Of a stretch of DNA of 64,000 nucleotides, positions 8,957 through 18,090 are shown one piece after another. The stretch covers positions 407,577 to 471,576 of the forward strand of contig NZ_JAGFOA010000001.1 in NCBI RefSeq assembly GCF_017592545.1, in the 5' to 3' direction. How positions within the stretch are numbered: the stretch's first letter is position 1; each line of letters starts with the position of its first letter. The position numbers and the translations under genes were made by a program. The notes under the pieces were generated by a model. The model was not told the origin of the DNA and made no database searches. It saw only the letters and a list, made by a program, of their open reading frames with translations. The stretch comes from Microbacterium stercoris. GTDB lineage: Bacteria > Actinomycetota > Actinomycetes > Actinomycetales > Microbacteriaceae.

Positions 8957-9180
8957 TGGAGCTGCATGGCGAGCGAGAGCTCGAGGTGTTCCTTCTCGGG
9001 TATCGCGCGGCGGATCCGGATGCCGTGGTCGAGCAGGTGAGCGTGAACGGTTCCCCGGGCCTGGCCGTGCGCAGCCGCGGCCGCACCGTCGCGATCCTGC
9101 CCGTGGAGGTGTGCGTGGATGGCGTGGAGCGCGCGTGGTGGATCACGGATCCGGCTCGCCTCACCGATTGGGATCGCTGA
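8956..9180 (+). CDS. Small protein resembling the SnoaL C-terminal half of the preceding sigma factor
   Basis: 74 residues; its start shares a base with the sigma factor stop (TGATG), implying coupled translation. Its second half aligns without gaps to the last part of the sigma factor: VNGSPGLAVRSRGRTVAILP against INDQPAVTLSQEGRVTTMLT, then DGVERAWWITDPARL against DGITRLLWVMAPEKL. It therefore looks like a free half-SnoaL domain. It may be a relic of a duplicated ECF41 gene or a functional partner of the sigma factor's regulatory domain. I do not recognise a named family. Confidence 0.72.
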   Translation: MELHGERELEVFLLGYRAADPDAVVEQVSVNGSPGLAVRSRGRTVAILPVEVCVDGVERAWWITDPARLTDWDR

Positions 9181-9183
9181 CGC

Positions 9184-9210
9184 CGTCACAAGGAGCGGCG
9201 CTGCCTGGTC
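9184..9210 (+). promoter_or_regulatory. Putative ECF41-type promoter of the epimerase-like gene
   Basis: CGTCACA at 9184-9190, 16 bases, GGTC at 9207-9210. It matches the element before the sigma gene in spacing and in GTCACA. It lies about 54 bases before the ATG at 9264. Confidence 0.55.
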
Positions 9211-9263
9211 ACACCTGCAGGGGCCGCAATCGGGCGGCCACCCCGACAGCGAAAGGCAAGGCA

Positions 9264-10022
9264 ATGGCGAAGATCGTGGTCATCGGAGGCACGGGGCTCA
9301 TCGGCTCGAAGGTCGTCTCGAAGCTGCAGGCGTTCGGGCACGAGGCGGTCGCCGCCTCGCCGAACAGCGGTGTGAATGCCGTGACGGGCGAGGGGCTTGC
9401 AGAGGCCCTGGCGGGAGCGGATGTGGTGGTCGACGTGTCGAACTCGCCGTCGTTCGCGCCGCAGGACGTGATGGACTTCTTCGTCGCCGGCACCACGAAC
9501 CTCCTCGCCGCAGAGAAGGCGGCGGGCGTGAAGCACCACGTCGCACTGACGATCGTCGGCACCCAGCCGGGCGTGAACGCGTACTTCGACGCGAAGGTCG
9601 CGCAGGAGAAGCTCATCCGTGATTCCGGTGTGCCGTACTCGCTGGTGCACGCCACGCAGTTCTTCGAGTTCGTCGGAGCGATCGCCGACATCTCGGTCGT
9701 CGACGGAGCGGTGCGCCTGCCGGGCGGGCTGGTGCAGCCCATCGCCGCCGAGGACGTCGCGACGGCCGTGGCCGACACCGCGGCCAACCGCCACGCGGTC
9801 GGCGACATCGAGATCGCGGGCCCCGAGGCCTTCGGCCTCGACGAGTGGGTGCGTCGCGCGCTGGCGTTCCGTCACGACGCGCGCGAGGTGATCCGCGACG
9901 ACAGCGCCCTGTACTACGGCGGCCCGATCTCGGAGCGCACACTGGTGCCCTTCGACGGTGACGCGTGGATCTTCGAGACGCGCCTCGACGAGTGGCTGCC
10001 GGCCAACCCGCCGCGCGCGTGA
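9264..10022 (+). CDS. NAD(P)-binding atypical SDR / NmrA-like epimerase-type protein
   Basis: 252 residues. The Rossmann motif GGTGLIGSKV is at the N-terminus; YFDAKVAQEKLIRDSGVPYS and HATQFFEF follow, typical of atypical SDRs of the NAD-dependent epimerase type without the classical catalytic YxxxK use. It is the probable target of the ECF41 sigma factor upstream, matching the known association of ECF41 with epimerase-like (COE) genes. AAGG precedes the ATG. The reaction is unknown. Confidence 0.85.
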   Translation: MAKIVVIGGTGLIGSKVVSKLQAFGHEAVAASPNSGVNAVTGEGLAEALAGADVVVDVSNSPSFAPQDVMDFFVAGTTNLLAAEKAAGVKHHVALTIVGTQPGVNAYFDAKVAQEKLIRDSGVPYSLVHATQFFEFVGAIADISVVDGAVRLPGGLVQPIAAEDVATAVADTAANRHAVGDIEIAGPEAFGLDEWVRRALAFRHDAREVIRDDSALYYGGPISERTLVPFDGDAWIFETRLDEWLPANPPRA

Positions 10023-10069
10023 GGCGCTGAGCCGATCCGCGGATCCGGATCCGTCGATCCGGACATGGC

Positions 10070-10103
10070 GAGAGGCCCGGGACCAGCTGGTCCCGGGCCT
10101 CTC
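10070..10103. terminator. Bidirectional hairpin terminator
   Basis: Perfect 17-base inverted repeat without spare loop bases (GAGAGGCCCGGGACCAG and its complement) between the convergent epimerase-like gene and fba. It can serve both transcripts; there is no long T-run on either side, as is common at this GC content. Confidence 0.8.
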
Positions 10104-10119
10104 GGCGATCAGGCTGAGC

Positions 10120-11148
<1,029 letters not shown>

Positions 11149-11317
11149 GTGTGCTCCTTGGAAAGTCGTTCGGGATTACGGCCAGTCTAGGGAAAGACCG
11201 GGGTTCATGCCGGAGGCAGAGGTCGGGAAGCGCCATCCTTTGCCGTTTTCGAAAGAACGCGGTTTTCTGCATGCCGCGTGCGCGGAATTCCGCGAGGGAT
11301 CGCCATACGTTGGCCCC

Positions 11318-12295
11318 ATGACTCCCGATCTGGCCCCCCTCCACCCCGACCGCAACATCGCCCTCGAGTTGGTGCGCGCCACCGAGGCCGCTGCCATCCG
11401 GGCCGTCCCGTACATCGGACGCGGGGCGAAGGAGGAAGCCGACGGCGCGGCCGTGGACGGGATGCGCGCGTTCCTGTCGACCGTGGACTTCGACGGTGTG
11501 GTGGTGATCGGCGAGGGCGAGAAGGACAACGCCCCGATGCTCTACAACGGCGAGCACGTCGGCACGGGGGAGGGACGTGCGTACGACATCGCCGTGGATC
11601 CGATCGACGGCACGTCTCTGACCGCCGCGGGTCGCCAGAATGCCCTCTCGGTCATCGCGATGTCCGATCGCGGCACGATGCTCGATGCGTCCAGCGTGTT
11701 CTACATGGACAAGCTCGTCACCGGGCCGGCAGGCGTGGGCGTGGTCGACATCCGCCTTCCCATCGGCGAGAACATCCGCCTGCTGGCGAAGGCGCTCGGC
11801 AAGCCGGTCGAGGAGATCGTTGTGTCGGTGCTGAACCGGCCGCGCCACGAGAAGCTCATCCAGGAGATCCGCGAGGCGGGCGCGGGCACGCGTCTGATGA
11901 GCGACGGCGATGTCGCCGGCGGCATCAACGCGGCGCGTCACGATGCGCGCACCGACATGTGCGTGGGCGTGGGAGGCAGCCCCGAGGGCATCGTCACGGC
12001 GTGCGCGATCAAGGCGCTCGGCGGGCACATCCAGGGGCGGATGTGGCCGCGCGACGACGACGAGCGCCAGAAGGGCATCGACGCGGGCCTCAAGATGGAT
12101 CACGTCTACGAGGCCGACGACCTGGTCAAGGGGAAGAACACGCTGTTCGTCGCCACGGGCGTGACCGACGGCCAGCTCGTCGCCGGTGTGCGTCGCGAGG
12201 GCGACTACGTCTACACCGAGAGCGTTGTGCTGCGCAGCCACTCGGGCACGCTGCGCCGGATCTCGTCTGACCACCTGGTATCGAAGTGGCTGTGA
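11318..12295 (+). CDS. glpX: Class II fructose-1,6-bisphosphatase
   Basis: Hydrolyses fructose 1,6-bisphosphate to fructose 6-phosphate in gluconeogenesis. 325 residues with the metal and substrate blocks VIGEGEKDNAPML and VDPIDGTSL, then GGSPEGIVTACAIKALGG. The ATG at 11318 is preferred over a longer reading: conserved sequence starts there and a TACGTT -10-like element at 11306-11311 lies 6 bases upstream, suggesting a leaderless message. Confidence 0.95.
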   Translation: MTPDLAPLHPDRNIALELVRATEAAAIRAVPYIGRGAKEEADGAAVDGMRAFLSTVDFDGVVVIGEGEKDNAPMLYNGEHVGTGEGRAYDIAVDPIDGTSLTAAGRQNALSVIAMSDRGTMLDASSVFYMDKLVTGPAGVGVVDIRLPIGENIRLLAKALGKPVEEIVVSVLNRPRHEKLIQEIREAGAGTRLMSDGDVAGGINAARHDARTDMCVGVGGSPEGIVTACAIKALGGHIQGRMWPRDDDERQKGIDAGLKMDHVYEADDLVKGKNTLFVATGVTDGQLVAGVRREGDYVYTESVVLRSHSGTLRRISSDHLVSKWL

Positions 12296-12423
12296 TGCAC
12301 TGCTGAGTGGGCATACATGCCCATGTGAGACCCGCCGTGTGACGGAGCTGTGACCGTCTTCGGAGGTTCGTTCTGAGAAGATGGCACGAGCCGTACATCG
12401 GGGAACTCAGGAGGGGCGAAGGC

Positions 12424-12630
12424 ATGGCAGTTCAGCACGCGCCGACTCAGCGCACGGCGGCGAAGGCCGTCACCCAGTCTCAGCCCGTCTACGATCCGGC
12501 CCGCCGTCCCGACGTGCTGCTGCGCGTGCGCCGCGCCCCCGGACAGGAGCCCAGCGCCTGGTGGTTCATCGGCGCCTTCGTGGGCTTCTCAGGCGCCGTC
12601 ACGGCGCTGCTGAGCCTCATCCCCGGCTGA
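12424..12630 (+). CDS. Small membrane protein of unknown function
   Basis: 68 residues. A basic N-terminal half (QPVYDPARRPDVLLRVRRAP) leads to one hydrophobic helix, WWFIGAFVGFSGAVTALLSL, and a short tail. AGGAGG lies about 9 bases before the ATG, so the gene is well supported. It converges directly on rmuC with no gap. I do not know the family; a C-terminal membrane anchor is the only visible feature. Confidence 0.7.
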   Translation: MAVQHAPTQRTAAKAVTQSQPVYDPARRPDVLLRVRRAPGQEPSAWWFIGAFVGFSGAVTALLSLIPG

Positions 12631-13920
12631 TCACGCCTCGCCGATCCGCGACGGATCCAGCTGTGCGGCGATCGACTCGGTGACCGCGCGCTCGGCGACG
12701 GGACGGTCGTCGAGCCCGTCGAGCAGTTCGGGCGCCGCGAGTCTGCGCACCGGCGCATGCAGCGGCTGCGGATCCGCCATCGCGGTCAGCTTCGTCTCGT
12801 CGATGCCCGGGAACTGGCGGGCGGTCACCAGGACGCGCGACTCGAGGGATCCCGCGAACTTGTTATAGCTGTCGACGGTGCGCTCGATGGCGCGTCGCAG
12901 GTCTCCGGCATGCTGAGCGAGGGTGCCCAGGCGCTCGTAGAGCTGGTTGCCCAGCGTGAACAGCGTGCGCGCCTCGTCGGACACCTCCTGCTGCGTCCAC
13001 GCGTAGGCGACCGTCTTGAGCACGGCGAACAGGTTGACCGGCGAGGCGAGAGCGACGCGCTTCGAGAAGGCGTACTCGAGCAGCGTCGGATCTTCGTCGA
13101 GCGCGACCGACAGGATGGACTCGCTCGGCAGGAAGCACACGACGAACTCGGGACTCGACGGGAGCCCGGCCCAGTACGCCTTGCGGGCGAGCGCATCGAC
13201 GTGGCCGCGCACCGCCTTGACGTGCTGCTTGAGCAGCTCGCGTCGCCGGCGCGCATCGTCGCCGGCCACCGTGTCGGGGATGGCCGCCGCGTCGAGGAAC
13301 GCGTCGAGGGGCGCCTTGGCGTCGATGGCGATGGACTTGTCGCCCGGCAGACGCACCACCATGTCGGGGCGGCCGCTCACGTCATCACCCGTGAGCACCG
13401 CCTGGGTGTCGAAGTCGACGTGGCGCACGAGGCCGGCCGACTCGACCACGCGACGCAGCTGAGTCTCGCCCCAGACGCCGCGCGCCGTGGTCGAGCGCAG
13501 CGCGCCGGCGAGCGACTCCGTGGTGGCGCGCAGGGCCTCGTCTGAGGCGTGCGCGCGGCGCAGCTGCTCGGCGATCGTGCCGAACTGGCTGTGCCGCTCG
13601 CGCTCCATCTCGTCGACCCGCTGCTGCATGCGATGCAGGCTCTCGCGCACGGGGGAGAGGGCCGTGAGCACGGCGCTCTCTCGCCGTGCCCGCTCATCGG
13701 CGGCCGCGCGTTCGGTCTGCGCATGTGCGATCGCGTCGCGCCGCAGATCTTCCTCGCGCTCGAGTGCGAGGCGCAGCGCCGCCGTCTCGGCGTCTCGCGC
13801 CGCCAGCGATGCGCGGGCGTCCGCCGCATCGCGCGCCGTGCGGGTCGCGTGCGCGAACCAGCCGATCGCGGCCCCCGCGACGAGGGCGACGATCACGAGC
13901 AGCAGGCTGAGTGCGTCCAT
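12631..13920 (-). CDS. rmuC: DNA recombination protein RmuC
   Basis: 429 residues. An N-terminal membrane segment (LLLVIVALVAGAAIGWF) precedes a long coiled coil (about 25-130), then the RmuC nuclease-like domain: RGVWGETQLRRVVESAGL, DDVSGRPDMVVRLPGDKSIAIDAKAPLDAF, and FVVCFLPSESILSVAL. RmuC limits inversions at short inverted repeats in bacteria; it has a PD-(D/E)XK-like core. The ATG at 13920 puts the anchor at the start. It lies behind the exonuclease gene on the same strand with 35 bases between. Confidence 0.9.
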   Translation of the reverse strand: MDALSLLLVIVALVAGAAIGWFAHATRTARDAADARASLAARDAETAALRLALEREEDLRRDAIAHAQTERAAADERARRESAVLTALSPVRESLHRMQQRVDEMERERHSQFGTIAEQLRRAHASDEALRATTESLAGALRSTTARGVWGETQLRRVVESAGLVRHVDFDTQAVLTGDDVSGRPDMVVRLPGDKSIAIDAKAPLDAFLDAAAIPDTVAGDDARRRRELLKQHVKAVRGHVDALARKAYWAGLPSSPEFVVCFLPSESILSVALDEDPTLLEYAFSKRVALASPVNLFAVLKTVAYAWTQQEVSDEARTLFTLGNQLYERLGTLAQHAGDLRRAIERTVDSYNKFAGSLESRVLVTARQFPGIDETKLTAMADPQPLHAPVRRLAAPELLDGLDDRPVAERAVTESIAAQLDPSRIGEA

Positions 13921-13955
13921 GACCCCATCATGCGCGGGGCCTCCGACATTGCCCG

Positions 13956-14540
13956 TCAGGCGGCGAGCACCGCCGGCTGGATGCGGTTGAGCTTCGCGCC
14001 GATGAGCCCGGGCAGGTCGTCCATGTGCGCCGCACCGGAGCGCCTCGCCGCGTCGATCAGGATGTGCGCGCAGGCGAGGGCGTCGGCGACCGCGTCGTGG
14101 TGCGAGAAGCCCGTGAAGCCCGCCGCCTCCGCGGCGACCGGCAGCCGGTACGACGGAAGCTGGTAGACCTTGCGCGCCACCTGCAGCGTGCAGGCGTAGC
14201 GATAGGCCGGCAGGTCGAAGCGGGTGACCTCGCACGCCGCCTTCAACACGCCCATGTCGAAGCTCGCGTTATGGGCGACGAGCACGTCGTCCTCGGCGAA
14301 GCCGATCAGATCCTCGATCTGCTCGTCCCACGTCAGCGCATCCACGACGTCCTCGGCGGTGATGCCGTGGATCCGCGTGTTCCACTCCAGGAAGTCGTCG
14401 TGGCCGGCGGGGGGCCGGATCAGCCAGCCCGCCGTCGCGACGACCTCGCCACCGCGCACCTTCGTCAGGCCGACCTGGCACGCCGAGGCGCGCGATCCGT
14501 TGGCGGTTTCGAAGTCGATCGCGGTGAAGTCCAGAGCCAC
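13956..14540 (-). CDS. DnaQ-like 3'-5' exonuclease (DEDDh)
   Basis: 194 residues. The exonuclease motifs are DFETAN (ExoI, Asp and Glu), VAHNASFDMGVL (ExoII, Asp) and HHDAVADALACAHIL (ExoIII, His and Asp), which coordinate two metal ions. It resembles stand-alone Pol III epsilon-like exonucleases. A C-terminal stretch of about 25 residues follows the domain. The GTG at 14540 starts just before the first strand. It is divergent from ychF and upstream of rmuC, so the two minus-strand genes may form a small DNA-maintenance operon. Confidence 0.87.
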   Translation of the reverse strand: MALDFTAIDFETANGSRASACQVGLTKVRGGEVVATAGWLIRPPAGHDDFLEWNTRIHGITAEDVVDALTWDEQIEDLIGFAEDDVLVAHNASFDMGVLKAACEVTRFDLPAYRYACTLQVARKVYQLPSYRLPVAAEAAGFTGFSHHDAVADALACAHILIDAARRSGAAHMDDLPGLIGAKLNRIQPAVLAA

Positions 14541-14612
14541 GCTCCGAGTCTGCGCGACGGCCTGCGGGATCCTGCCAGGCGCGCCGCGAGCGCCCGCGTA
14601 GACTGGTCTCCC

Positions 14613-15686
14613 GTGGCTCTTACCATCGGAATCGTCGGCCTTCCCAACGTCGGCAAGTCGACCCTCTTCAACGCCCTGACCAAGAACTCGGTTCTCGCCG
14701 CGAACTACCCGTTCGCGACGATCGAGCCCAACGTGGGCGTGGTGGAGCTGCCGGATCCGCGCCTGAACCGCCTCGCGGAGATCTTCGGATCGCAGCGCAT
14801 CCTCCCCGCTCCCGTCTCGTTCGTCGACATCGCCGGCATCGTGCGCGGCGCGAGCGAGGGCGAGGGCCTCGGCAACAAGTTCCTCGCGAACATCCGCGAG
14901 GCCGACGCGATCGCGCAGGTCGTGCGCGGCTTCGCGGACGGAGACGTTGTGCACGTGGATGGCAAGGTCGATCCGGCCTCCGACATGGAGACGATCAACA
15001 CCGAGCTGATCCTCGCCGACCTGCAGACCCTCGAGAAGGCGATCCCGCGTCTCGAGAAGGAGGTCAAGGGCAAGAAGGCCGACGCTGGTGTGCTCGCGGC
15101 CGCGCAGGAAGCGAAGGCCGTGCTCGACACGGGCAAGACGCTCTTCCAGGCCGCCTTCGACGTGACGCCGATCCGCGAGCTGGGCCTTCTCACCGCCAAG
15201 CCCACGCTGTTCGTCTTCAACGTCGACGAGGGCGTGCTCGGCGACGCGGATCGCATGGCCGAGCTCGCGGCGCTGGTCGCCCCGGCCAAGGCCGTGTTCC
15301 TCGACGCGAAGGTCGAGTCGGAGCTGATCGACCTCGACCACGACGAGGCGCTCGAGCTGCTGCAGTCGCTCGGCCAGGAGGAGTCGGGCCTCGACCAGCT
15401 CGCCCGCGTCGGCTTCGAGACGCTCGGCCTCCAGACCTACCTCACCGCCGGCCCCAAGGAGTCGCGCGCCTGGACGATCCGCAAGGGCGCGACCGCCCCG
15501 CAGGCCGCCGGCGTCATCCACTCTGACTTCGAACGCGGCTTCATCAAGGCCGAGGTCGTCGCCTTCGCGGATCTCGACGAGGCCGGCTCCATGGCAGACG
15601 CCAAGGCCAAGGGCCGCGTGCGCATCGAGGGCAAGGACTACGTCATGCAGGACGGCGACGTCGTGGAGTTCAGGTTCAACGTCTGA
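14613..15686 (+). CDS. ychF: Redox-regulated ATPase YchF (Obg family)
   Basis: 357 residues, an OBG-family P-loop protein that prefers ATP. The Walker A motif is GLPNVGKST near residue 8, followed by VDIAGIVRGASEGEGLGNKFL and a C-terminal TGS domain (LQTYLTAGPKESRAWTIRKG). YchF binds ribosomes and is linked to stress responses. The GTG start at 14613 has TAGACT 8 bases upstream (14599-14604), consistent with a leaderless transcript. Confidence 0.96.
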   Translation: MALTIGIVGLPNVGKSTLFNALTKNSVLAANYPFATIEPNVGVVELPDPRLNRLAEIFGSQRILPAPVSFVDIAGIVRGASEGEGLGNKFLANIREADAIAQVVRGFADGDVVHVDGKVDPASDMETINTELILADLQTLEKAIPRLEKEVKGKKADAGVLAAAQEAKAVLDTGKTLFQAAFDVTPIRELGLLTAKPTLFVFNVDEGVLGDADRMAELAALVAPAKAVFLDAKVESELIDLDHDEALELLQSLGQEESGLDQLARVGFETLGLQTYLTAGPKESRAWTIRKGATAPQAAGVIHSDFERGFIKAEVVAFADLDEAGSMADAKAKGRVRIEGKDYVMQDGDVVEFRFNV

Positions 15687-15762
15687 GAACGCGCCCTGCG
15701 GGAGAGACTCGATGTCTCGTCGGCGGGGCCGTCCCGCGCCTGACCGCCCAGGGGGAGATCTG

Positions 15763-16221
15763 ATGACGTCTGTGACGATCCGTCCGGTGACCGGCGCCGC
15801 GGAGTACCCGCGCCTGGTCGAGATCTGGCGCAGCGCGGTGCTCGCGACGCATGACTTCCTCGCGGAGGAGGATCGCCGGCAGATCGAGTCGATGCTGGCG
15901 TCGGACTATCTGCCGCAGGTGCTCCTCACCGCCGCAGAGGCGAATGGGCGGATCGTCGGTTTCGCGGGTACCGCTCGCGGGCGCCTCGAGATGCTGTTCG
16001 TTGACGCGGCGCTGCGCGGGAGCGGTGTGGGGCGGATGCTGCTCGAGCACGTCGTCGCGGAGCAGCAGGTGTTGGCGCTCGACGTGAACGAGCAGAACGC
16101 GGCCGCAGCTCGCTTCTACGAGCGCAATGGCTTCCGCGTGACGGGGCGGAGCAAGGTGGACGAGGCGGGACGCCCGTACCCGCTGCTTCATCTGTCGCTC
16201 GCCGCACGCTGCGCTGGATGA
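15763..16221 (+). CDS. GNAT N-acetyltransferase, YjaB-like
   Basis: 152 residues. The pattern is close to E. coli YjaB: WRSAVLATHDFLAEED near the start, MLFVDAALRGSGVGRMLLEH as the acetyl-CoA loop, and NEQNAAAARFYERNGF, TGRSKVDEAGRPYPLLHLSL at the end. YjaB binds acetyl-CoA; its substrate is unclear. A GGGGGAG ribosome site precedes the ATG at 15763. It stands alone between ychF and a hypothetical gene. Confidence 0.88.
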   Translation: MTSVTIRPVTGAAEYPRLVEIWRSAVLATHDFLAEEDRRQIESMLASDYLPQVLLTAAEANGRIVGFAGTARGRLEMLFVDAALRGSGVGRMLLEHVVAEQQVLALDVNEQNAAAARFYERNGFRVTGRSKVDEAGRPYPLLHLSLAARCAG

Positions 16222-16294
16222 CACGCACGGCGCGCTGGGCGGTGCGCTCGTAACCCTCGCATCAGCACGAACGGCGTCCGATAGCGTGCCGCCC

Positions 16295-16960
16295 ATGGAT
16301 GAGTACCTACGTGCTGCGGGCGCGTCCTGGAGTGCGGGGCCTGCAGCCGGCGAATGGATCGGCCCGCTCCTCGACGAGTTCGGGCCGACCCTGGGCCATG
16401 CCGTCCCCGCGGGGTACGAGGCGTACGTCGTGGTCCCGATTCCGTGGGGCGAAGAGGATCCCGAACGGCACGACTACCAGGTTCTGGAGGCTCTGATCGA
16501 GCAGGTCGCGCCGTTCACGGGCGCGCAGGTCGTTCACACCGCCCTCTGGGAGGGATGGGGCTGGCTGTACAACCGCGACGAGGATCCCCGCACAGCAGCC
16601 GGATCCAGCGTTTTCCTCGTAGGGCCACACGACGATGGGGAGCTCAGGCGGGCGCAGGAGGCAATGGCCCGCCGACGCGTCGCACGGCCCGACGCCTCCC
16701 CGCTGACGTTGCCGGGGCGGAACTACTTCCTGTGGTCCGGTCCGCTCTCGTCGGTCGGCGCACTGCGGCACACCGGCGACATCCCGTCGCTGATCTGGCC
16801 AGAGGATCGGTCATGGTTCATCGGCGCCCCCATCTACACCAGCGAGATCGCGCTGGGAGCGGACGAGCGGGTTGCACGAGCGGTGCTGGATGCGCCGGCA
16901 TTGCGCGAACTCGGCGCGCGGCGAGCTGGGCGCGACGAGGTGCTTCAGGGGGACGACTGA
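16295..16960 (+). CDS. Hypothetical protein
   Basis: About 221 residues, soluble, rich in Trp (WGWLYNRDEDP, NYFLWSGPLSSV, SLIWPEDRSWFIGAPIYTSE). No signal peptide, membrane segment or known motif. The ATG at 16295 is preferred over the in-frame ATG at 16286 because TAGCGT (16282-16287) lies 7 bases before it, giving a leaderless start. The sequence pattern suggests a compact cytosolic protein, possibly of the polymorphic immunity or SMI1-like type, but I cannot confirm that. The 3' end overlaps the convergent GNAT gene. Confidence 0.72.
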   Translation: MDEYLRAAGASWSAGPAAGEWIGPLLDEFGPTLGHAVPAGYEAYVVVPIPWGEEDPERHDYQVLEALIEQVAPFTGAQVVHTALWEGWGWLYNRDEDPRTAAGSSVFLVGPHDDGELRRAQEAMARRRVARPDASPLTLPGRNYFLWSGPLSSVGALRHTGDIPSLIWPEDRSWFIGAPIYTSEIALGADERVARAVLDAPALRELGARRAGRDEVLQGDD

Positions 16961-17472
16961 CGTGATGACGAGCCGCCCGACGCGAGTCGCATGCAGACGA
17001 GTCGCGGCCGCTCGTCCCAGGACGCGACCTGCTCGAATCCGCGCGATGCGTAGAGTCTGATCACGTCCTGGCGCCAGTCCCAGACCGTGAGCGTTACGGG
17101 GAGGGCGCCGGACTCACTGATCGCCGCGTCGAGCAGGGCCGATCCGATTCCCTGACCGCGCACATCCGGTGACGCCCACAGACGCTTGATCTCGACCGAA
17201 TCCGCGCCCGGCTTCAGCACAACAACGCCGGCCACGCGGCCATCCAGGTCCGCGACGAGGATACGGCAGCTGGCAAGGGTGCCGATCGGATCCCGGACCT
17301 CGGCGCGGTATCCCTCGGGAAGGTCGCCCACGGGCGAGAGCTGCCCGCCGGCGTCGTGGGTCGTCTTCTCCCTCTCGGTCTGCGCGAGATACGCGTGCAG
17401 GGCTGCACCGATCGCCGGGACGTCTTCAGGGCAGGCGGCGCGGATGTGAGGTCTGGTCGGCACCGCGGGCAT
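16945..17472 (-). CDS. GNAT N-acetyltransferase
   Basis: 175 residues. The acetyl-CoA binding stretch is IKRLWASPDVRGQGIGSALLDAAI (motif A, R/QxxGxG/A), followed by LTVWDWRQDVIRLYASRGFEQV (motif B). Substrate unknown. The last bases overlap the end of the convergent hypothetical gene by 16 bases. Confidence 0.87.
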   Translation of the reverse strand: MPAVPTRPHIRAACPEDVPAIGAALHAYLAQTEREKTTHDAGGQLSPVGDLPEGYRAEVRDPIGTLASCRILVADLDGRVAGVVVLKPGADSVEIKRLWASPDVRGQGIGSALLDAAISESGALPVTLTVWDWRQDVIRLYASRGFEQVASWDERPRLVCMRLASGGSSSRQSSP

Positions 17473-17545
17473 GATTCGAATCTTCCAGTGCGCGGCTTCC
17501 GTCGCCTACTCCGCTCGGAACCCGGTGTCGCGCCGTGCAGCCGGG

Positions 17546-17929
17546 CTACGCCTGGTAGCTCGGAGACCACTCGGGAAGCTGCTGCAGAGCCCAGCTATTG
17601 CCATCCGGGTCTGAGAAGTACACGAAGGTTCCCCATGCCTGGTCGTCCAGGTCGCTCGCCTCGACGCCTGCCGCGAGCAGGGACTCGCGAGCCGCGGCGG
17701 CATCCTTCACGACGCACTGGAGTCCCTTCACCGAGCCAGGGGCCATCTCGGTGAAGTTGGCGTCGAGCACGATGGAGCAGGCCGAGCCCGGAGGCGTGAG
17801 CTGGATGAAGCGCACCTCCTCCGACACGGTGTGATCGTGGTCGGCATTGAAGCCGATACCGACGTAGAAGTCCTTCGCCCGGTCGAGGTCGGTCACCGGC
17901 ACGGCGATCAGCTCGAGCTTCCAGTCCAC
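17546..17929 (-). CDS. VOC-family (glyoxalase-like) protein
   Basis: 127 residues with the two beta-alpha-beta-beta-beta modules of the vicinal oxygen chelate fold: LELIAVPVTDLDRAKDFYVG at the start and FVYFSDPDGNSWALQQLP at the end. Members include glyoxalase I, dioxygenases and antibiotic-binding proteins; metal ligands cannot be assigned with certainty here. The GTG at 17929 has AAAGGA about 9 bases upstream. A longer reading to 18040 would add unrelated residues. Confidence 0.85.
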   Translation of the reverse strand: MDWKLELIAVPVTDLDRAKDFYVGIGFNADHDHTVSEEVRFIQLTPPGSACSIVLDANFTEMAPGSVKGLQCVVKDAAAARESLLAAGVEASDLDDQAWGTFVYFSDPDGNSWALQQLPEWSPSYQA

Positions 17930-18090
17930 GTGTGCACGTCCTTTCGTCGAGGTCGATGCCTCAGCGCACCAGCCCGTGGTCAGATCGTCCTCGCCACCGC
18001 GCAGGTGCGCAAGAAGCGCTGTGCCCTGCGCAGTCACCACGCTGGCGCAAGGGGGTTATCTCGGCACGCGTCCGTCGGCATAATGGCCGG

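Noticed and set aside
12308..12323. TGGGCAT-AC-ATGCCCA palindrome after glpX as a terminator or operator
   Set aside because: Stem is short, no T-run follows, and the next gene is on the same strand; support is too weak to call.
17470..17545. Possible tRNA-like sequence near GATTCGAATC
   Set aside because: No cloverleaf can be built; arms and anticodon stem are missing.
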